Assembly: GCF_013978595.1 (NCBI RefSeq)
Contig: NZ_JACDTZ010000001.1
Span: 1,674,001-1,738,000 of the forward strand
Length of the DNA: 64,000 bases
Origin: Corynebacterium haematomassiliense
Lineage (GTDB): Bacteria; Actinomycetota; Actinomycetes; Mycobacteriales; Mycobacteriaceae
Reading direction: 5' to 3'
Shown in pieces: positions 16,343-24,017 of the stretch. Position numbers and translations under genes: made by a program. The notes beneath the pieces are model-generated. The model did no database searches, was not told the DNA's origin, and worked only from the letters and a program-made list of their open reading frames with translations. Position 1 is the first letter of the stretch. Each line of letters begins with the position of its first letter.

Positions 16343-17488
16343 CTATGCCTGCAGGCCGTGGAGCTGCTGACCCCACTGGTAGACGGTGCCGACCGCGTCG
16401 ATGCCGGTGACGCCGACGACGGTGCCGTCGGTCTCGTGGCGCACGATGAACTCCTCGCCGGCTTCCACCTGGGCGTCTGCACCAGCGGTGTACCCGACTC
16501 CGGAGATCATCTGACCGTAGACCAGCGCCATGTAGGGGCTGCGCGGCAGGTAGGTGCCCGGATCGTCGCTGATGTCGAGGTCGTGCAGTGCGGCCTGTGC
16601 GGCGTGCGTGCCCTGCGCGGCGGCGTCTTCCCAATGGTCGATGCGCCAGACGCCCAGTGCTTCGTCGTGATGCGTAGCTACACCTCCGGCGGCGTAGACG
16701 TGGTCTGCTGCGGCACGGAGGCGATCATCGACGTCGATGCCGTTCGTCCACGGCGACGGGGCTGCGGGCGTCGTGCCGAGCGCAACGAGGAGTAAGTCGG
16801 CCACGATGCGTTGATCGTCGTCGAGGGTGATGGCAACACCGGATTCTGTTTCGTCGACATGCTGGAGAGTGCGACCGAATCGAGTCTGCACCTTGGCGGC
16901 ATGGTCAGCGGCGAGGCGCTCAGCCACCGGCGCCCCAAACGCTCCGATGCCGGGAACAGAACTGCGAGAGACCAGCATGACCATGTGTCCGTCGGCTTGC
17001 AGCGACGAAGCGGTCTCGGCTGCGATGATTCCGCCGCCATAGATCGTCACTCGCGCCGGCCGTGCCAGGCTGGTCAGCAGATCGCGGATACCCATGGCAT
17101 CTTCCAAGGAGTGCAGAGCAGTGACCCGGCCTTGTCCGACGTCGTCGCCTTCGAGTACACCCGCGGGCAGAGAGCGGGGCACGCTCCCTGTCGCGACAAT
17201 GAGCGCGTCGTAGGAGACCTGCGCGCCGGAGGTCAGTTGGACCCGCTTCGCCGTAGTATCGACATCGAGCACGGTGTCGGCGATGACCTCAATCTGAGGT
17301 AGCGGGAGCTTGATCATCTCCGGCGGGGTCGGGCCGAACGCGATTCCTTTGATGAGCATTCGCGTGTAAGGCGTCTCCCCGGTGCGGGTCACCATCGTCA
17401 CCCGGACGTCGTCACGTGTGGCGAGAGTGCGGGCGGCTGCGGCTCCGGCTGCTCCTGAACCGAGGATGAGGACGTGTTGTGTGGTCAT
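16343..17488 (-). CDS. FAD-dependent pyridine nucleotide-disulphide-type oxidoreductase (ferredoxin reductase-like)
   Basis: A 381-residue flavoprotein. The FAD motif LILGSGAAGAAAA is at about residues 7-19, the NAD(P)H motif IYGGGIIAAETA is near 150-161, and a flavin contact follows at HVYAAGGVA. No CxxxxC redox disulphide is visible, so it is closer to ferredoxin or rubredoxin reductases than to disulphide reductases. The ATG at 17488 follows AGGAG with 7-nt spacing; a longer frame upstream overlaps csoR2 and is rejected. It starts 47 nt after csoR2 and precedes an MFS gene and fdxA. It may supply electrons to that ferredoxin (inference). Confidence 0.85.
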   Translation of the reverse strand: MTTQHVLILGSGAAGAAAARTLATRDDVRVTMVTRTGETPYTRMLIKGIAFGPTPPEMIKLPLPQIEVIADTVLDVDTTAKRVQLTSGAQVSYDALIVATGSVPRSLPAGVLEGDDVGQGRVTALHSLEDAMGIRDLLTSLARPARVTIYGGGIIAAETASSLQADGHMVMLVSRSSVPGIGAFGAPVAERLAADHAAKVQTRFGRTLQHVDETESGVAITLDDDQRIVADLLLVALGTTPAAPSPWTNGIDVDDRLRAAADHVYAAGGVATHHDEALGVWRIDHWEDAAAQGTHAAQAALHDLDISDDPGTYLPRSPYMALVYGQMISGVGYTAGADAQVEAGEEFIVRHETDGTVVGVTGIDAVGTVYQWGQQLHGLQA

Positions 17489-17535
17489 AGGGAAACTCCT
17501 GGGCTGCAGGTCGTGATCGATTTGGTGTGCGGGCG

Positions 17536-17889
17536 TCAGGAGCGAACGAGACGGGCGATGGCCTCGGATGCCTCGCCGAGCCTCTGCTCGCTGACTGGTC
17601 CACCGGCGAGGGCGGCGTCGAGGACGCAATGCTTGAGGTGATCGTCGAGCAGTCCGAGGGCGACGTTTTCGAGTGCCCTGGTGGCTGCGGAGATCTGGGT
17701 GAAGATGTCGATGCAGTAGCGGTCCTCATCGATCATCCGATCGATGCCGCGGATTTGGCCTTCGAGGCGCCGCAGGCGATTGCGGTACGTCGCCTTGTCG
17801 CTGATGTATCCGTGGACGGACGGATCGCCGTCGCCTCCCGCCGGGCAGGTGTCGATGTGAGGTTCGGTCATTGAGGTCGGGGTGGTCAT
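17536..17889 (-). CDS. CsoR-type metal-sensing repressor (second copy)
   Basis: A 117-residue CsoR-family protein with the Cu(I) triad Cys59 (RYCIDIF), His84 and Cys88 (DDHLKHC). The N-terminal extension carries an additional Cys15 and several His/Asp residues. It is clearly related to the CsoR at 11413-11718 but is not a recent duplicate: the C-termini differ. It heads the array oxidoreductase-MFS-fdxA. It may control that array or the copZ operon upstream, whose promoter has two CsoR-type boxes. Confidence 0.9.
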   Translation of the reverse strand: MTTPTSMTEPHIDTCPAGGDGDPSVHGYISDKATYRNRLRRLEGQIRGIDRMIDEDRYCIDIFTQISAATRALENVALGLLDDHLKHCVLDAALAGGPVSEQRLGEASEAIARLVRS

Positions 17890-17908
17890 GTCGGTTCGCT
17901 CCGATCAG

Positions 17909-17947
17909 GTGCCGGGGTGCCGCAGCGGTGCCGCGGCACCCCGGCAC
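17909..17947 (-). terminator. Perfect 15-bp stem between the YHS gene and csoR2
   Basis: GTGCCGGGGTGCCGC (17909-17923) pairs perfectly with 17933-17947 around a 9-nt loop. It begins 10 nt after the YHS-gene stop. There is no T-run, so it may act as a weak terminator, an mRNA stabiliser or a processing site that separates copA expression from the csoR2 array. Confidence 0.6.
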
Positions 17948-17956
17948 GCTGGTGGA

Positions 17957-18208
17957 TTACGCCATGTTGGCGGCGTATTTGGCGGGGTCCGAATCAAATG
18001 CGGGGCCGCAGCCGGCGCAGCAGAAGTAGTAGCGCTCGCCCTTGAAGTCGCGGTAGAGGCCGGCGGCCTCGGCGGTCTTCTTGCTGACCGGGGTGCCGAC
18101 CATGACCGGGCAGGTGGTCATGTCATCGGCGCCCCCGCCGAGCAGGTTCTCGCGTCCACCGTTCTCGGCGGCGGGGTTAGTCTCGTTCGTGCTACAGCAG
18201 TTGCTCAT
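17957..18208 (-). CDS. YHS/TRASH-domain metal-binding protein
   Basis: An 83-residue soluble protein. A Cys-Cys pair stands at the N-terminus (MSNCCSTNE). From about residue 32 the YHS-like domain has TCPVMVGTPVSK and YYFCCAGCGPAFDSDP. The cysteine pattern CP...CCxxC binds soft metals in YHS/TRASH proteins. It lies 83 nt downstream of copA in the same direction, so it is likely a cytoplasmic copper buffer or donor for that operon. The ATG at 18208 follows AAGGA. The in-frame sequence further upstream consists of a duplicated spacer, not protein. Confidence 0.87.
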   Translation of the reverse strand: MSNCCSTNETNPAAENGGRENLLGGGADDMTTCPVMVGTPVSKKTAEAAGLYRDFKGERYYFCCAGCGPAFDSDPAKYAANMA

Positions 18209-18223
18209 TTTCTGGTGTTCCTT

Positions 18224-18283
18224 CTGTATCGGATTCGTATGGATGGGTGGGTTCTGTATCGGATTGGTATGGATGGGTGGGTT
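18224..18283 (-). repeat. 30-bp tandem duplication between copA and the YHS gene
   Basis: Units 18224-18253 and 18254-18283 differ at one position (C/G). They fill most of the spacer after the copA stop. Read as RNA each unit is purine/pyrimidine-biased rather than self-complementary, so a recent slippage duplication is the simplest explanation. Confidence 0.85.
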
Positions 18284-18291
18284 CTCGTTCG

Positions 18292-20562
18292 TCACTTCGT
18301 GGCGACGCTCTTGAACCCGCGCAGGCGGAGGCTGTTGCCGACGACGAAGACGCTGGAGAACGCCATCGCCGCGCCTGCGAGCATGGGGTTGAGCATGCCC
18401 AGCGCTGCGACTGGGATCGCGGCGGTGTTATAGGCGAATGCCCAGAACAGGTTGGTCTTGATCGTCGAAAGTGTCTTCCGAGACAGACGGATCGCGTCGA
18501 CCGCGGCCCGCAGGTCGCCGCGGACCAGGGTGATGTCGGAGGCCTCGATCGCGACGTCCGTGCCGGTGCCCATCGCCAGGCCCAGATCGGCCTGCGCGAG
18601 CGCGGGGGCGTCGTTGACGCCGTCGCCGACCATCGCGACGATCTTGCCCTCGCCCTGGAGACGGGTGACGACGTCGACCTTGTCCTTGGGCAGCACCTCG
18701 GCGATGACCTCCTCGATGCCGACCTCGGCGGCGATCTGGCGGGCCACGGCCTCATTGTCACCGGTGAGCAGCACCGGGGTCAGGCCGATCTCCTTGAGCC
18801 CGCGGATCGCCTCCGCGCTCGTGGGCTTGACGGTGTCGGCGACGACGAGGATGCCGCGCGCAGCACCGTCCCAGCCGATCGCGACGACCGTCTTGCCTTC
18901 ACCCTCAGCTTGAGCCTTCGCCCGTGCGACCTCCGGAGAGAGCTTCTGTGACCAGTCGGCCAGCAGCGACTCGCGTCCGACGACGACCGGGGTGCCCTCG
19001 ACGATGCCCTGCACGCCCTTGCCTTCAACATTGGCGAAGTCCTCGGGCGTGGGCAACTGGCCGACTTCCTGGGTGGCGCCCTTGGCGATCGCCTGCGCGA
19101 TCGGGTGCTCCGAGGAGTCCTCCAACGCACCCGCGAAGCGCAGCAGCTCGGCACGGTCCACACCGGATTCGGTGATCACATCTGTCAGGGTCATCTTGCC
19201 GCTGGTGACGGTACCGGTCTTGTCGAGCACGACGGTATCGACCTTGCGGGTGGACTCCAGCACCTCTGGGCCCTTGATGAGGATGCCCATCTGCGCCCCG
19301 CGGCCGGTGCCGACCAGCAGCGCGGTCGGAGTCGCGAGTCCCAGCGCGCAGGGGCAGGCGATAACGAGCACGGCGACCGCTGCGGTGAACGCGGCGGCGA
19401 CGGGGAATCCGGCTCCCAGCCAGGCGCCGAGGGTGATGAACGCGACGACGATGACGATCGGCACGAACACGCCGGAGATCGTGTCAGCCAGACGCTGCAC
19501 CTCGGCCTTGCCAGTCTGCGCATCCTCGACGAGCTTCGCCATCTGCGCAAGCTGCGTGTCCGAACCGACACGGGTCGCCCGCACGACAAGGCGGCCGCCC
19601 GCGTTGACGGTGGCACCGGTGACCGAGTCGCCCTCGCGGACCTCGACCGGTACGGACTCGCCGGTGAGCATGGAGGCGTCCACCGCGGAGGAGCCGGAGA
19701 CCACGATGCCGTCGGTGGCGATCTTCTCACCCGGACGAACGATGAACTCGTCGCCGACCTGGAGGTCAGAGGTGGGGATCTTCACCTCAACGCCGTCGCG
19801 GAGCACGGCGACTTCCTTCGCGCCGAGCTCCAGGAGGGCGCGCAGCGCGGCCCCGGCCTGGCGTTTGGAGCGCTTCTCGAAGTAGCGGCCGGCGAGGATG
19901 AACATCGTCACGCCCGCGCCAACTTCGAGATAGATGTTCGCCGCGCCATCCGAGGGAGCGATCGTGAACTCGAACGGGTGCGTCATCCCGGGTGTGCCAG
20001 CGGTTCCGAAGAATAGTGCGTAGACGGACCACAGCAGTGCGACCGAGGTGCCCATCGAGATGAGTGTGTCCATCGTCGCGGTACCGTGCTTGAGGTTCGT
20101 CCATGCGGCCTTATGGAACGGCCAGGCTGCCCAGATGATCACCGGGGCGGCAAGCGCGAGTGAGGCCCACTGCCAATATACGAACTGCAGTGCGGGGATC
20201 ATGGCCATGGCGATCACGGGAACCGTGAGCACAATGGCGCCGACTAGCCGATGGCGCAGCGAGGTGAGCTCAGTGTCTTCCTCCTCCCCGGCCTCGGTCT
20301 CCGACGTGTTCGCCGTGGTGCCCTTGGGCTTGGGCAGCGCAGCCGTGTAGCCGGTCTTCTCGACCTCGGCGACCAGCAGGCCCGGATCGTAGCCGGCAGG
20401 CACGGTGACCTTGGCCTTCTCGGTGGCGTAGTTGACCGTGGCCGCGACGCCCTCGAGCTTGTTCAGCTTCTTCTCGATCCGGTTCGCACAGGAGGCGCAG
20501 GTCATCCCGCCGATCTCCAGCTCGATGTCCGGCCCACCGATGGGGGGCGCTAATGTACTCAT
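18292..20562 (-). CDS. copA: P1B-type copper ATPase CopA (CPC)
   Basis: A 756-residue Cu(I)-exporting ATPase. One N-terminal heavy-metal domain carries MTCASC with Cys22 and Cys25. The membrane metal site is Cys-Pro-Cys (403-405), the mark of the P1B-1 Cu(I)/Ag(I) group. Asp447 in DKTGT is phosphorylated; [14 protein letters not shown] and [12 protein letters not shown] complete the set. It takes Cu(I) from CopZ and moves it out of the cytoplasm. The operon order is copZ, secreted metal-binding protein, copA, YHS protein, behind two CsoR-like boxes. It is only distantly related to the CopB-type pump in the same island. Confidence 0.96.
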   Translation of the reverse strand: MSTLAPPIGGPDIELEIGGMTCASCANRIEKKLNKLEGVAATVNYATEKAKVTVPAGYDPGLLVAEVEKTGYTAALPKPKGTTANTSETEAGEEEDTELTSLRHRLVGAIVLTVPVIAMAMIPALQFVYWQWASLALAAPVIIWAAWPFHKAAWTNLKHGTATMDTLISMGTSVALLWSVYALFFGTAGTPGMTHPFEFTIAPSDGAANIYLEVGAGVTMFILAGRYFEKRSKRQAGAALRALLELGAKEVAVLRDGVEVKIPTSDLQVGDEFIVRPGEKIATDGIVVSGSSAVDASMLTGESVPVEVREGDSVTGATVNAGGRLVVRATRVGSDTQLAQMAKLVEDAQTGKAEVQRLADTISGVFVPIVIVVAFITLGAWLGAGFPVAAAFTAAVAVLVIACPCALGLATPTALLVGTGRGAQMGILIKGPEVLESTRKVDTVVLDKTGTVTSGKMTLTDVITESGVDRAELLRFAGALEDSSEHPIAQAIAKGATQEVGQLPTPEDFANVEGKGVQGIVEGTPVVVGRESLLADWSQKLSPEVARAKAQAEGEGKTVVAIGWDGAARGILVVADTVKPTSAEAIRGLKEIGLTPVLLTGDNEAVARQIAAEVGIEEVIAEVLPKDKVDVVTRLQGEGKIVAMVGDGVNDAPALAQADLGLAMGTGTDVAIEASDITLVRGDLRAAVDAIRLSRKTLSTIKTNLFWAFAYNTAAIPVAALGMLNPMLAGAAMAFSSVFVVGNSLRLRGFKSVATK

Positions 20563-20609
20563 CCTCTTCCTTCTCTCTTCATCTCTCGTGCGACGCCAGG
20601 CCCTGCGGG

Positions 20610-21551
20610 TCAGTGGCCGCCGGTATGCGAATCGTCTGTCTGCGAGCCGTCACCATGCTCGGCGTCGATCACGAACTCGGCGGTGTGCACCTGCCCATCG
20701 ACCTGGAAGTCCAGGTAGAGCAGGTAACGGTCGGCGGTCGGGGCCTCCGCTGCGAATCCGATCTCGGGTCCGGCCGTGTCCCTGGCCTGGGGCTCGTCGC
20801 CCTCGGCGTGGACGTGCAAGTAGGCGAGGTCGCCTTCGCGCAGCGCCACCAGGTGGCCAAACGCGCCCAGGTAGGGCTCCAGCGTGGTCACCGGCTGACC
20901 GTCGCGCTCGACCGAGATGGTGAGCTCGCTTGAGGTGCCGGCGGTAAGGTCGCCATTCAGGGAGACGGTGTATCCGTCGACCTCGTCGGTGGTCTGTGAC
21001 TCGGTCTCAACAGGGGCGAAGTCGCCCGCCACCTCGACGGCGCGAGTCAGGGTGATCCCTTCGGCTCCCTCGCCCTCGGGTGTGAAGTCGGCGTACACGC
21101 GGTAGGTGCCCGCCTCGTCCCAGGTCCACGGCACCGACCAAGTGCCTGTGCTCGTGTCAAGCTCGGGGTGCACGTGCTGGAAACCAGTACCATCGGTGCG
21201 AACGGCGATCAGATGCAGGTCCTTCTCGTGCGCGGTAGTGTACTCGGTCACCGCTTCGCCGGACTCGTCGAGGATCTGGAAACTCAGGTCTCCATCCTCG
21301 CCTGCAGCCGTGGGAGCCTGGACTGGGGAAAGTACGAAGCCGTCCGCGCTTGCGGAGACCCCGTTCAGAGTGGGCTCCGCAGTTTCTTGCGCAGCGCCGC
21401 CGTGTCCTTCACCGTGTGTGTTCACGTCACTTCCTTCTGCCCATGCTGCTACGAAGCTGTCAGGAATGACGGCGCCGGCAAGGCCGAAGGCCCCGCCGAA
21501 CGCCACCACCAGCCCGGCCCCGTAGAGCGCAAGCCGTCCTCCGGCCTTCAT
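20610..21551 (-). CDS. Secreted heavy-metal-binding-domain protein of copper operons
   Basis: A 313-residue exported or membrane-anchored protein. It has an N-terminal signal/anchor segment (about 5-32), a His-rich patch (NTHGEGHGG, about 44-52), and two beta-sandwich-like repeats. Each repeat contains a metal-binding-looking HLIAVRTD...FQHVHPEL or [16 protein letters not shown] stretch. The C-terminus is again His-rich. Similar proteins sit between copZ and copA in many actinobacteria; their role is thought to be extracellular copper binding. The ATG overlaps the copZ stop (TGATG), so translation is coupled. Confidence 0.85.
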   Translation of the reverse strand: MKAGGRLALYGAGLVVAFGGAFGLAGAVIPDSFVAAWAEGSDVNTHGEGHGGAAQETAEPTLNGVSASADGFVLSPVQAPTAAGEDGDLSFQILDESGEAVTEYTTAHEKDLHLIAVRTDGTGFQHVHPELDTSTGTWSVPWTWDEAGTYRVYADFTPEGEGAEGITLTRAVEVAGDFAPVETESQTTDEVDGYTVSLNGDLTAGTSSELTISVERDGQPVTTLEPYLGAFGHLVALREGDLAYLHVHAEGDEPQARDTAGPEIGFAAEAPTADRYLLYLDFQVDGQVHTAEFVIDAEHGDGSQTDDSHTGGH

Positions 21552-21760
21552 CAGACACGCACCGCCGAGTAGCCGGCCTCCTCGACCGCCGCGAGGACCT
21601 TGGCATCGTCAATCTCGCCCTCGGCGGTGACGTTAAGCTTGCCGGTCTGCGCGCTGACCTGGATGTCCTGGACGCCGGGGATCTCACCGACTTCCTCGCG
21701 GACCGACATCTCGCAGTGCCCGCAGGTCATGCCCGTCACCTGGTAATTGTTCGAAGCCAT
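21551..21760 (-). CDS. copZ: Copper chaperone CopZ
   Basis: A 69-residue heavy-metal-associated domain with the Cu(I) site MTCGHC (Cys13 and Cys16). The ferredoxin-like fold fills the whole protein. It carries Cu(I) to the N-terminal domain of CopA and buffers it in the cytoplasm. The ATG at 21760 follows a strong AAGGAGG. First gene of the copZ operon, transcribed from the promoter region with CsoR-type boxes at 21786-21836. Confidence 0.94.
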   Translation of the reverse strand: MASNNYQVTGMTCGHCEMSVREEVGEIPGVQDIQVSAQTGKLNVTAEGEIDDAKVLAAVEEAGYSAVRV

Positions 21761-21785
21761 TATGTATCCTCCTTGTGTCTCTGTA

Positions 21786-21836
21786 GTACCCCTACCGGGT
21801 ACCTGTACAAGTCAACAGTATACCCCTGGCAGGTAT
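21786..21836 (-). promoter_or_regulatory. Promoter region with two CsoR-type operators upstream of copZ
   Basis: Box 1 is GTACCC-N5-GGGTAC (21786-21802). Box 2 is TATACCCCTGGCAGGTAT (21819-21836). Between them TTGACT (minus strand, 21810-21815) is a consensus -35 element; the -10 element is unclear and falls within box 1. Repressor at box 1 would cover the start-site region, box 2 lies just upstream of -35. Confidence 0.7.
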
Positions 21837-22134
21837 TCCGCAAGAAGGGGGTGGTCGTATGAGCCACATCGCACGCGTGCTGCAGACGATGGCTGGAGCG
21901 TCCGACATGCGCCTCGTGGCGAAACGATGCTGCGGGGCGACCCGCTGGACGGTGTCGCTGCGCGTCGGAGAGTAGTGGTCCCGGTCTAATGAGAACCGTG
22001 GACTTCCTTGCCACGTCGGCGAAGGCAGTGACGACCGGTACGGGCCGGACACCACCAAACACCGATCAGTCGCTGGTGCTCATGGTACGAAGCCGGCCAT
22101 GTCAACTGGATTCGCAGGCGTTCGAGATTGGTGA
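21837..22134. other. Spacer at right edge of the copper island
   Basis: About 300 bp without a convincing gene. Short frames on both strands lack ribosome sites and family resemblance. GC content falls from here towards 23,000, marking the change from copper genes to the plasmid-like segment. Confidence 0.5.
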
Positions 22135-22404
22135 GTGGAACAGACGAATCCCAGCTGGAGTGCTCAGTTACGCCGGAGACAGTTAGCAGCCCCTGTGCAG
22201 GCATTAGTCAGGAAAAATAACCCCTCACAGGTTGCTGGCACTGACGCTTTTAAAAACAAAGGGTTCGGCGCACTCGTGCAGGCGGCCCGGGAGTCTCAGG
22301 AAGTCTTCGAAACCATCACGGCAGATCCAGGCAACCTCAATAAGTTCCTGGAGGTGCTAGCGCACATGATTGTCGCCGCCAAGGACGAGCAGCAGTCAAA
22401 GTAA
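22135..22404 (+). CDS. Unrecognised short protein, possibly the 3' fragment of a larger gene
   Basis: An 89-residue frame. The C-terminal 60 residues (from about NPSQVAGTDAFKNKGFG to the stop) have the composition of a real soluble helical protein, while the first 30 residues do not and may be read-through of an unrelated junction. No ribosome site precedes the ATG. No family was recognised. Its place beside the plasmid replicase fragment suggests a plasmid or phage remnant. Confidence 0.4.
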   Translation: MEQTNPSWSAQLRRRQLAAPVQALVRKNNPSQVAGTDAFKNKGFGALVQAARESQEVFETITADPGNLNKFLEVLAHMIVAAKDEQQSK

Positions 22405-22552
22405 TCATCACGATAGGCACCCTGTATTAGTGATTACCGGTAGGGGTGCCCTCATCTAGTAGTTACGTGGCGAGAACGGATGATTACCGTAGGAGTTGCA
22501 CTCTTAGTACTCTGAAGTGTTCGTATTCGATTGACTCAGAAATCATTAACGA

Positions 22553-22592
22553 GTTCTAGCCCTGCCTGAGGGGCGAGAGGCAGGGCTAGAAC
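22553..22592. terminator. Perfect 15-bp inverted repeat
   Basis: GTTCTAGCCCTGCCT (22553-22567) pairs with 22578-22592 around a 10-nt purine-rich loop. It is the strongest hairpin in the plasmid-like segment and may be a bidirectional terminator or part of a replication-control region. No T-run follows. Confidence 0.55.
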
Positions 22593-23017
22593 TTATACAT
22601 AGTGGCCGTTCGGGGGGAAGCAGCCTATAACCATTGTGCGGAGCTTCGACAAAAGTCACAAGGGATTGTTCACTCCAGTGAGCATTGGCAGTGAGGAAGA
22701 AAGTACTGGGGTTTATCTATGTGGTTTCTCTTTAAAGGCTCTTTGGTTATCTGTAGTCCTGGAGGCTGTGGTGCTTGGAGTAGTCCTGGTTGCCTCGGTG
22801 ACAACCAAGCCTTTGATTTGGACGGCAGTACACATGAGTACCGCTAACCCCTATGATCCATAGTCGATGTCTTGTATCTATGCAGGATACTCTGCGGTTT
22901 TAGCATTTGTTGCAATATATTTCAAACACTGTTACTGCAGGTAAAACATATCTTTATGTGTGTCTCGCACAAAATGACAGTCATGTGTTTTACAGTTGAG
23001 AGATACTAAAGACGAAA

Positions 23018-23073
23018 GAAGGCCACTCGGCGGCAACCAAGTGACCTTCGCTTATCACCCAGTAGTAGCTGGG
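23018..23073 (+). promoter_or_regulatory. Structured leader of the replicase gene
   Basis: Two hairpins can form before the start codon: GAAGGCCACT (23018-23027) with 23040-23049 (nine of ten pairs), and CCCAG (23058-23062) with CTGGG (23069-23073). The second includes the ribosome-site region GGGGG. Plasmids of this replicase type often regulate Rep through antisense RNA and leader structure; that role here is inference. Confidence 0.45.
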
Positions 23074-23080
23074 GGAAAGC

Positions 23081-23899
23081 ATGTGCATGATTCTATCTAA
23101 TGATTCCTCTCCGGGCACTTTGACCGGTGCGCGTGTTGGTACGCCATCTAGAGTGCGCCAGGATTGCGCAGGTCTAGATGATACTCCGGCAAGTCAGCTT
23201 GACCGGGAAAAACTTCTCCAGCATCTTGGGCGTGATGCGCTACACGGTTCTATCAGCCGTGACTTTCAAAGTGCTTACCGTGTCGTGGTAGATGAAGAAA
23301 CCGGTAAGAAGCGCAGCGTTCCGAGACTTTATCGCACTGATTCGGAGAAACTCGGTCGATGTGAATACGTCATGCTGACGAATAAGCAATATTCTGCGGT
23401 TATGGTTATTGATGTTGACCAGCCCGGAGAATCTGGAGGCCATCCAGTTCATCTCAATGCTTATGTTAAAAGCGTTATCTTCGCCCTTGTCCAGCGAGGC
23501 ATTGGGCCAGCATGGGCCGGGATTAATCCGCTAAGTGGTAAAGCTCAGTTTATTTGGCTGATTGACCCGGTGTATACCGGCAAAAATAAGCATTCCAGCA
23601 ATATGGAGCTGCTAAAAGCTACGAGCCAGGAGTTAGGCGCTCTTCTCGCACATGACCCGCACTTTGCGCACCGTTTTAGTCGTAGTCCTTTTTATACTGG
23701 TAAGTCAGTAGAGACCAGCTACCGCAAACAGCAGAAACCGCAAAAGAGAACGCCCCCCCCCGACAGCCACCCCAGACGCATAAAAAACGTCGATACCTTT
23801 GAATTACAAGCGTGTAACTTACCCACTGACAAGCGCAAATGCCCCTTAAAGGGCGTATCAAACCCCAAAACTTACCTTTTATTTTGCTTAGAAAGTTGA
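23081..23899 (+). CDS. repA: Plasmid replication initiator (ColE2/pfam Replicase type), C-terminally truncated
   Basis: A 272-residue frame. Up to about residue 215 it matches corynebacterial plasmid replicases of the Replicase family: the opening TPSRVRQDCAGL, CEYVMLTNKQYSAVMV, then IDVDQP, GIGPAWAGINP, FIWLIDPVY and HRFSRSPFYTGK. These proteins prime theta replication at the plasmid origin. After SYRKQQKPQKRTPPP, at a C-run near 23750, the sequence becomes unrelated and the usual C-terminal primase-CT and HTH part is missing. The gene is thus broken. Codon use and low GC differ from the flanking chromosome. It marks an integrated plasmid relic next to the copper island. Confidence 0.8.
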   Translation: MCMILSNDSSPGTLTGARVGTPSRVRQDCAGLDDTPASQLDREKLLQHLGRDALHGSISRDFQSAYRVVVDEETGKKRSVPRLYRTDSEKLGRCEYVMLTNKQYSAVMVIDVDQPGESGGHPVHLNAYVKSVIFALVQRGIGPAWAGINPLSGKAQFIWLIDPVYTGKNKHSSNMELLKATSQELGALLAHDPHFAHRFSRSPFYTGKSVETSYRKQQKPQKRTPPPDSHPRRIKNVDTFELQACNLPTDKRKCPLKGVSNPKTYLLFCLES

Positions 23900-23933
23900 G
23901 TTAACGTTCCGGTAACCTGCACTTTCCCCGAAT

Positions 23934-23955
23934 TTAAACGGGTCGAGCCGTTTAA
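23934..23955. terminator. 8-bp inverted repeat after the replicase fragment
   Basis: TTAAACGG (23934-23941) and CCGTTTAA (23948-23955) flank a 6-nt loop. It lies between the replicase remnant and the surface-protein gene. No T-run follows on the plus strand, so the terminator role is uncertain. Confidence 0.4.
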
Positions 23956-24017
23956 GAGAGCCACGTCACCCCTCTCTCGGATACTGAAATGTTGTTCCTC
24001 TGCGCTACGCTATCGGT

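Larger units (their letters stand above)
22405..23080. other. Low-GC non-coding stretch, plasmid-like control region
   Basis: No supported gene in about 675 bp. It holds a 7-bp inverted repeat GGCACCC/GGGTGCC (22416-22450), an imperfect direct repeat starting TGATTACCG at 22431 and 22481, the perfect hairpin at 22553-22592, and the leader of the replicase gene. A short hydrophobic frame at 22636-22863 is not convincing. Base composition differs clearly from both flanks. Confidence 0.55.

Noticed and set aside
18209-18295. N-terminal extension of the YHS protein with repeated NPPIHTNPIQ
   Set aside because: The repeat comes from the 30-bp spacer duplication; the ATG at 18208 with its own AAGGA site is the natural start.
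22636-22863. 75-residue frame with a hydrophobic segment in the low-GC tract
   Set aside because: Poor ribosome site, no family resemblance, and the tract is plasmid-like non-coding DNA.
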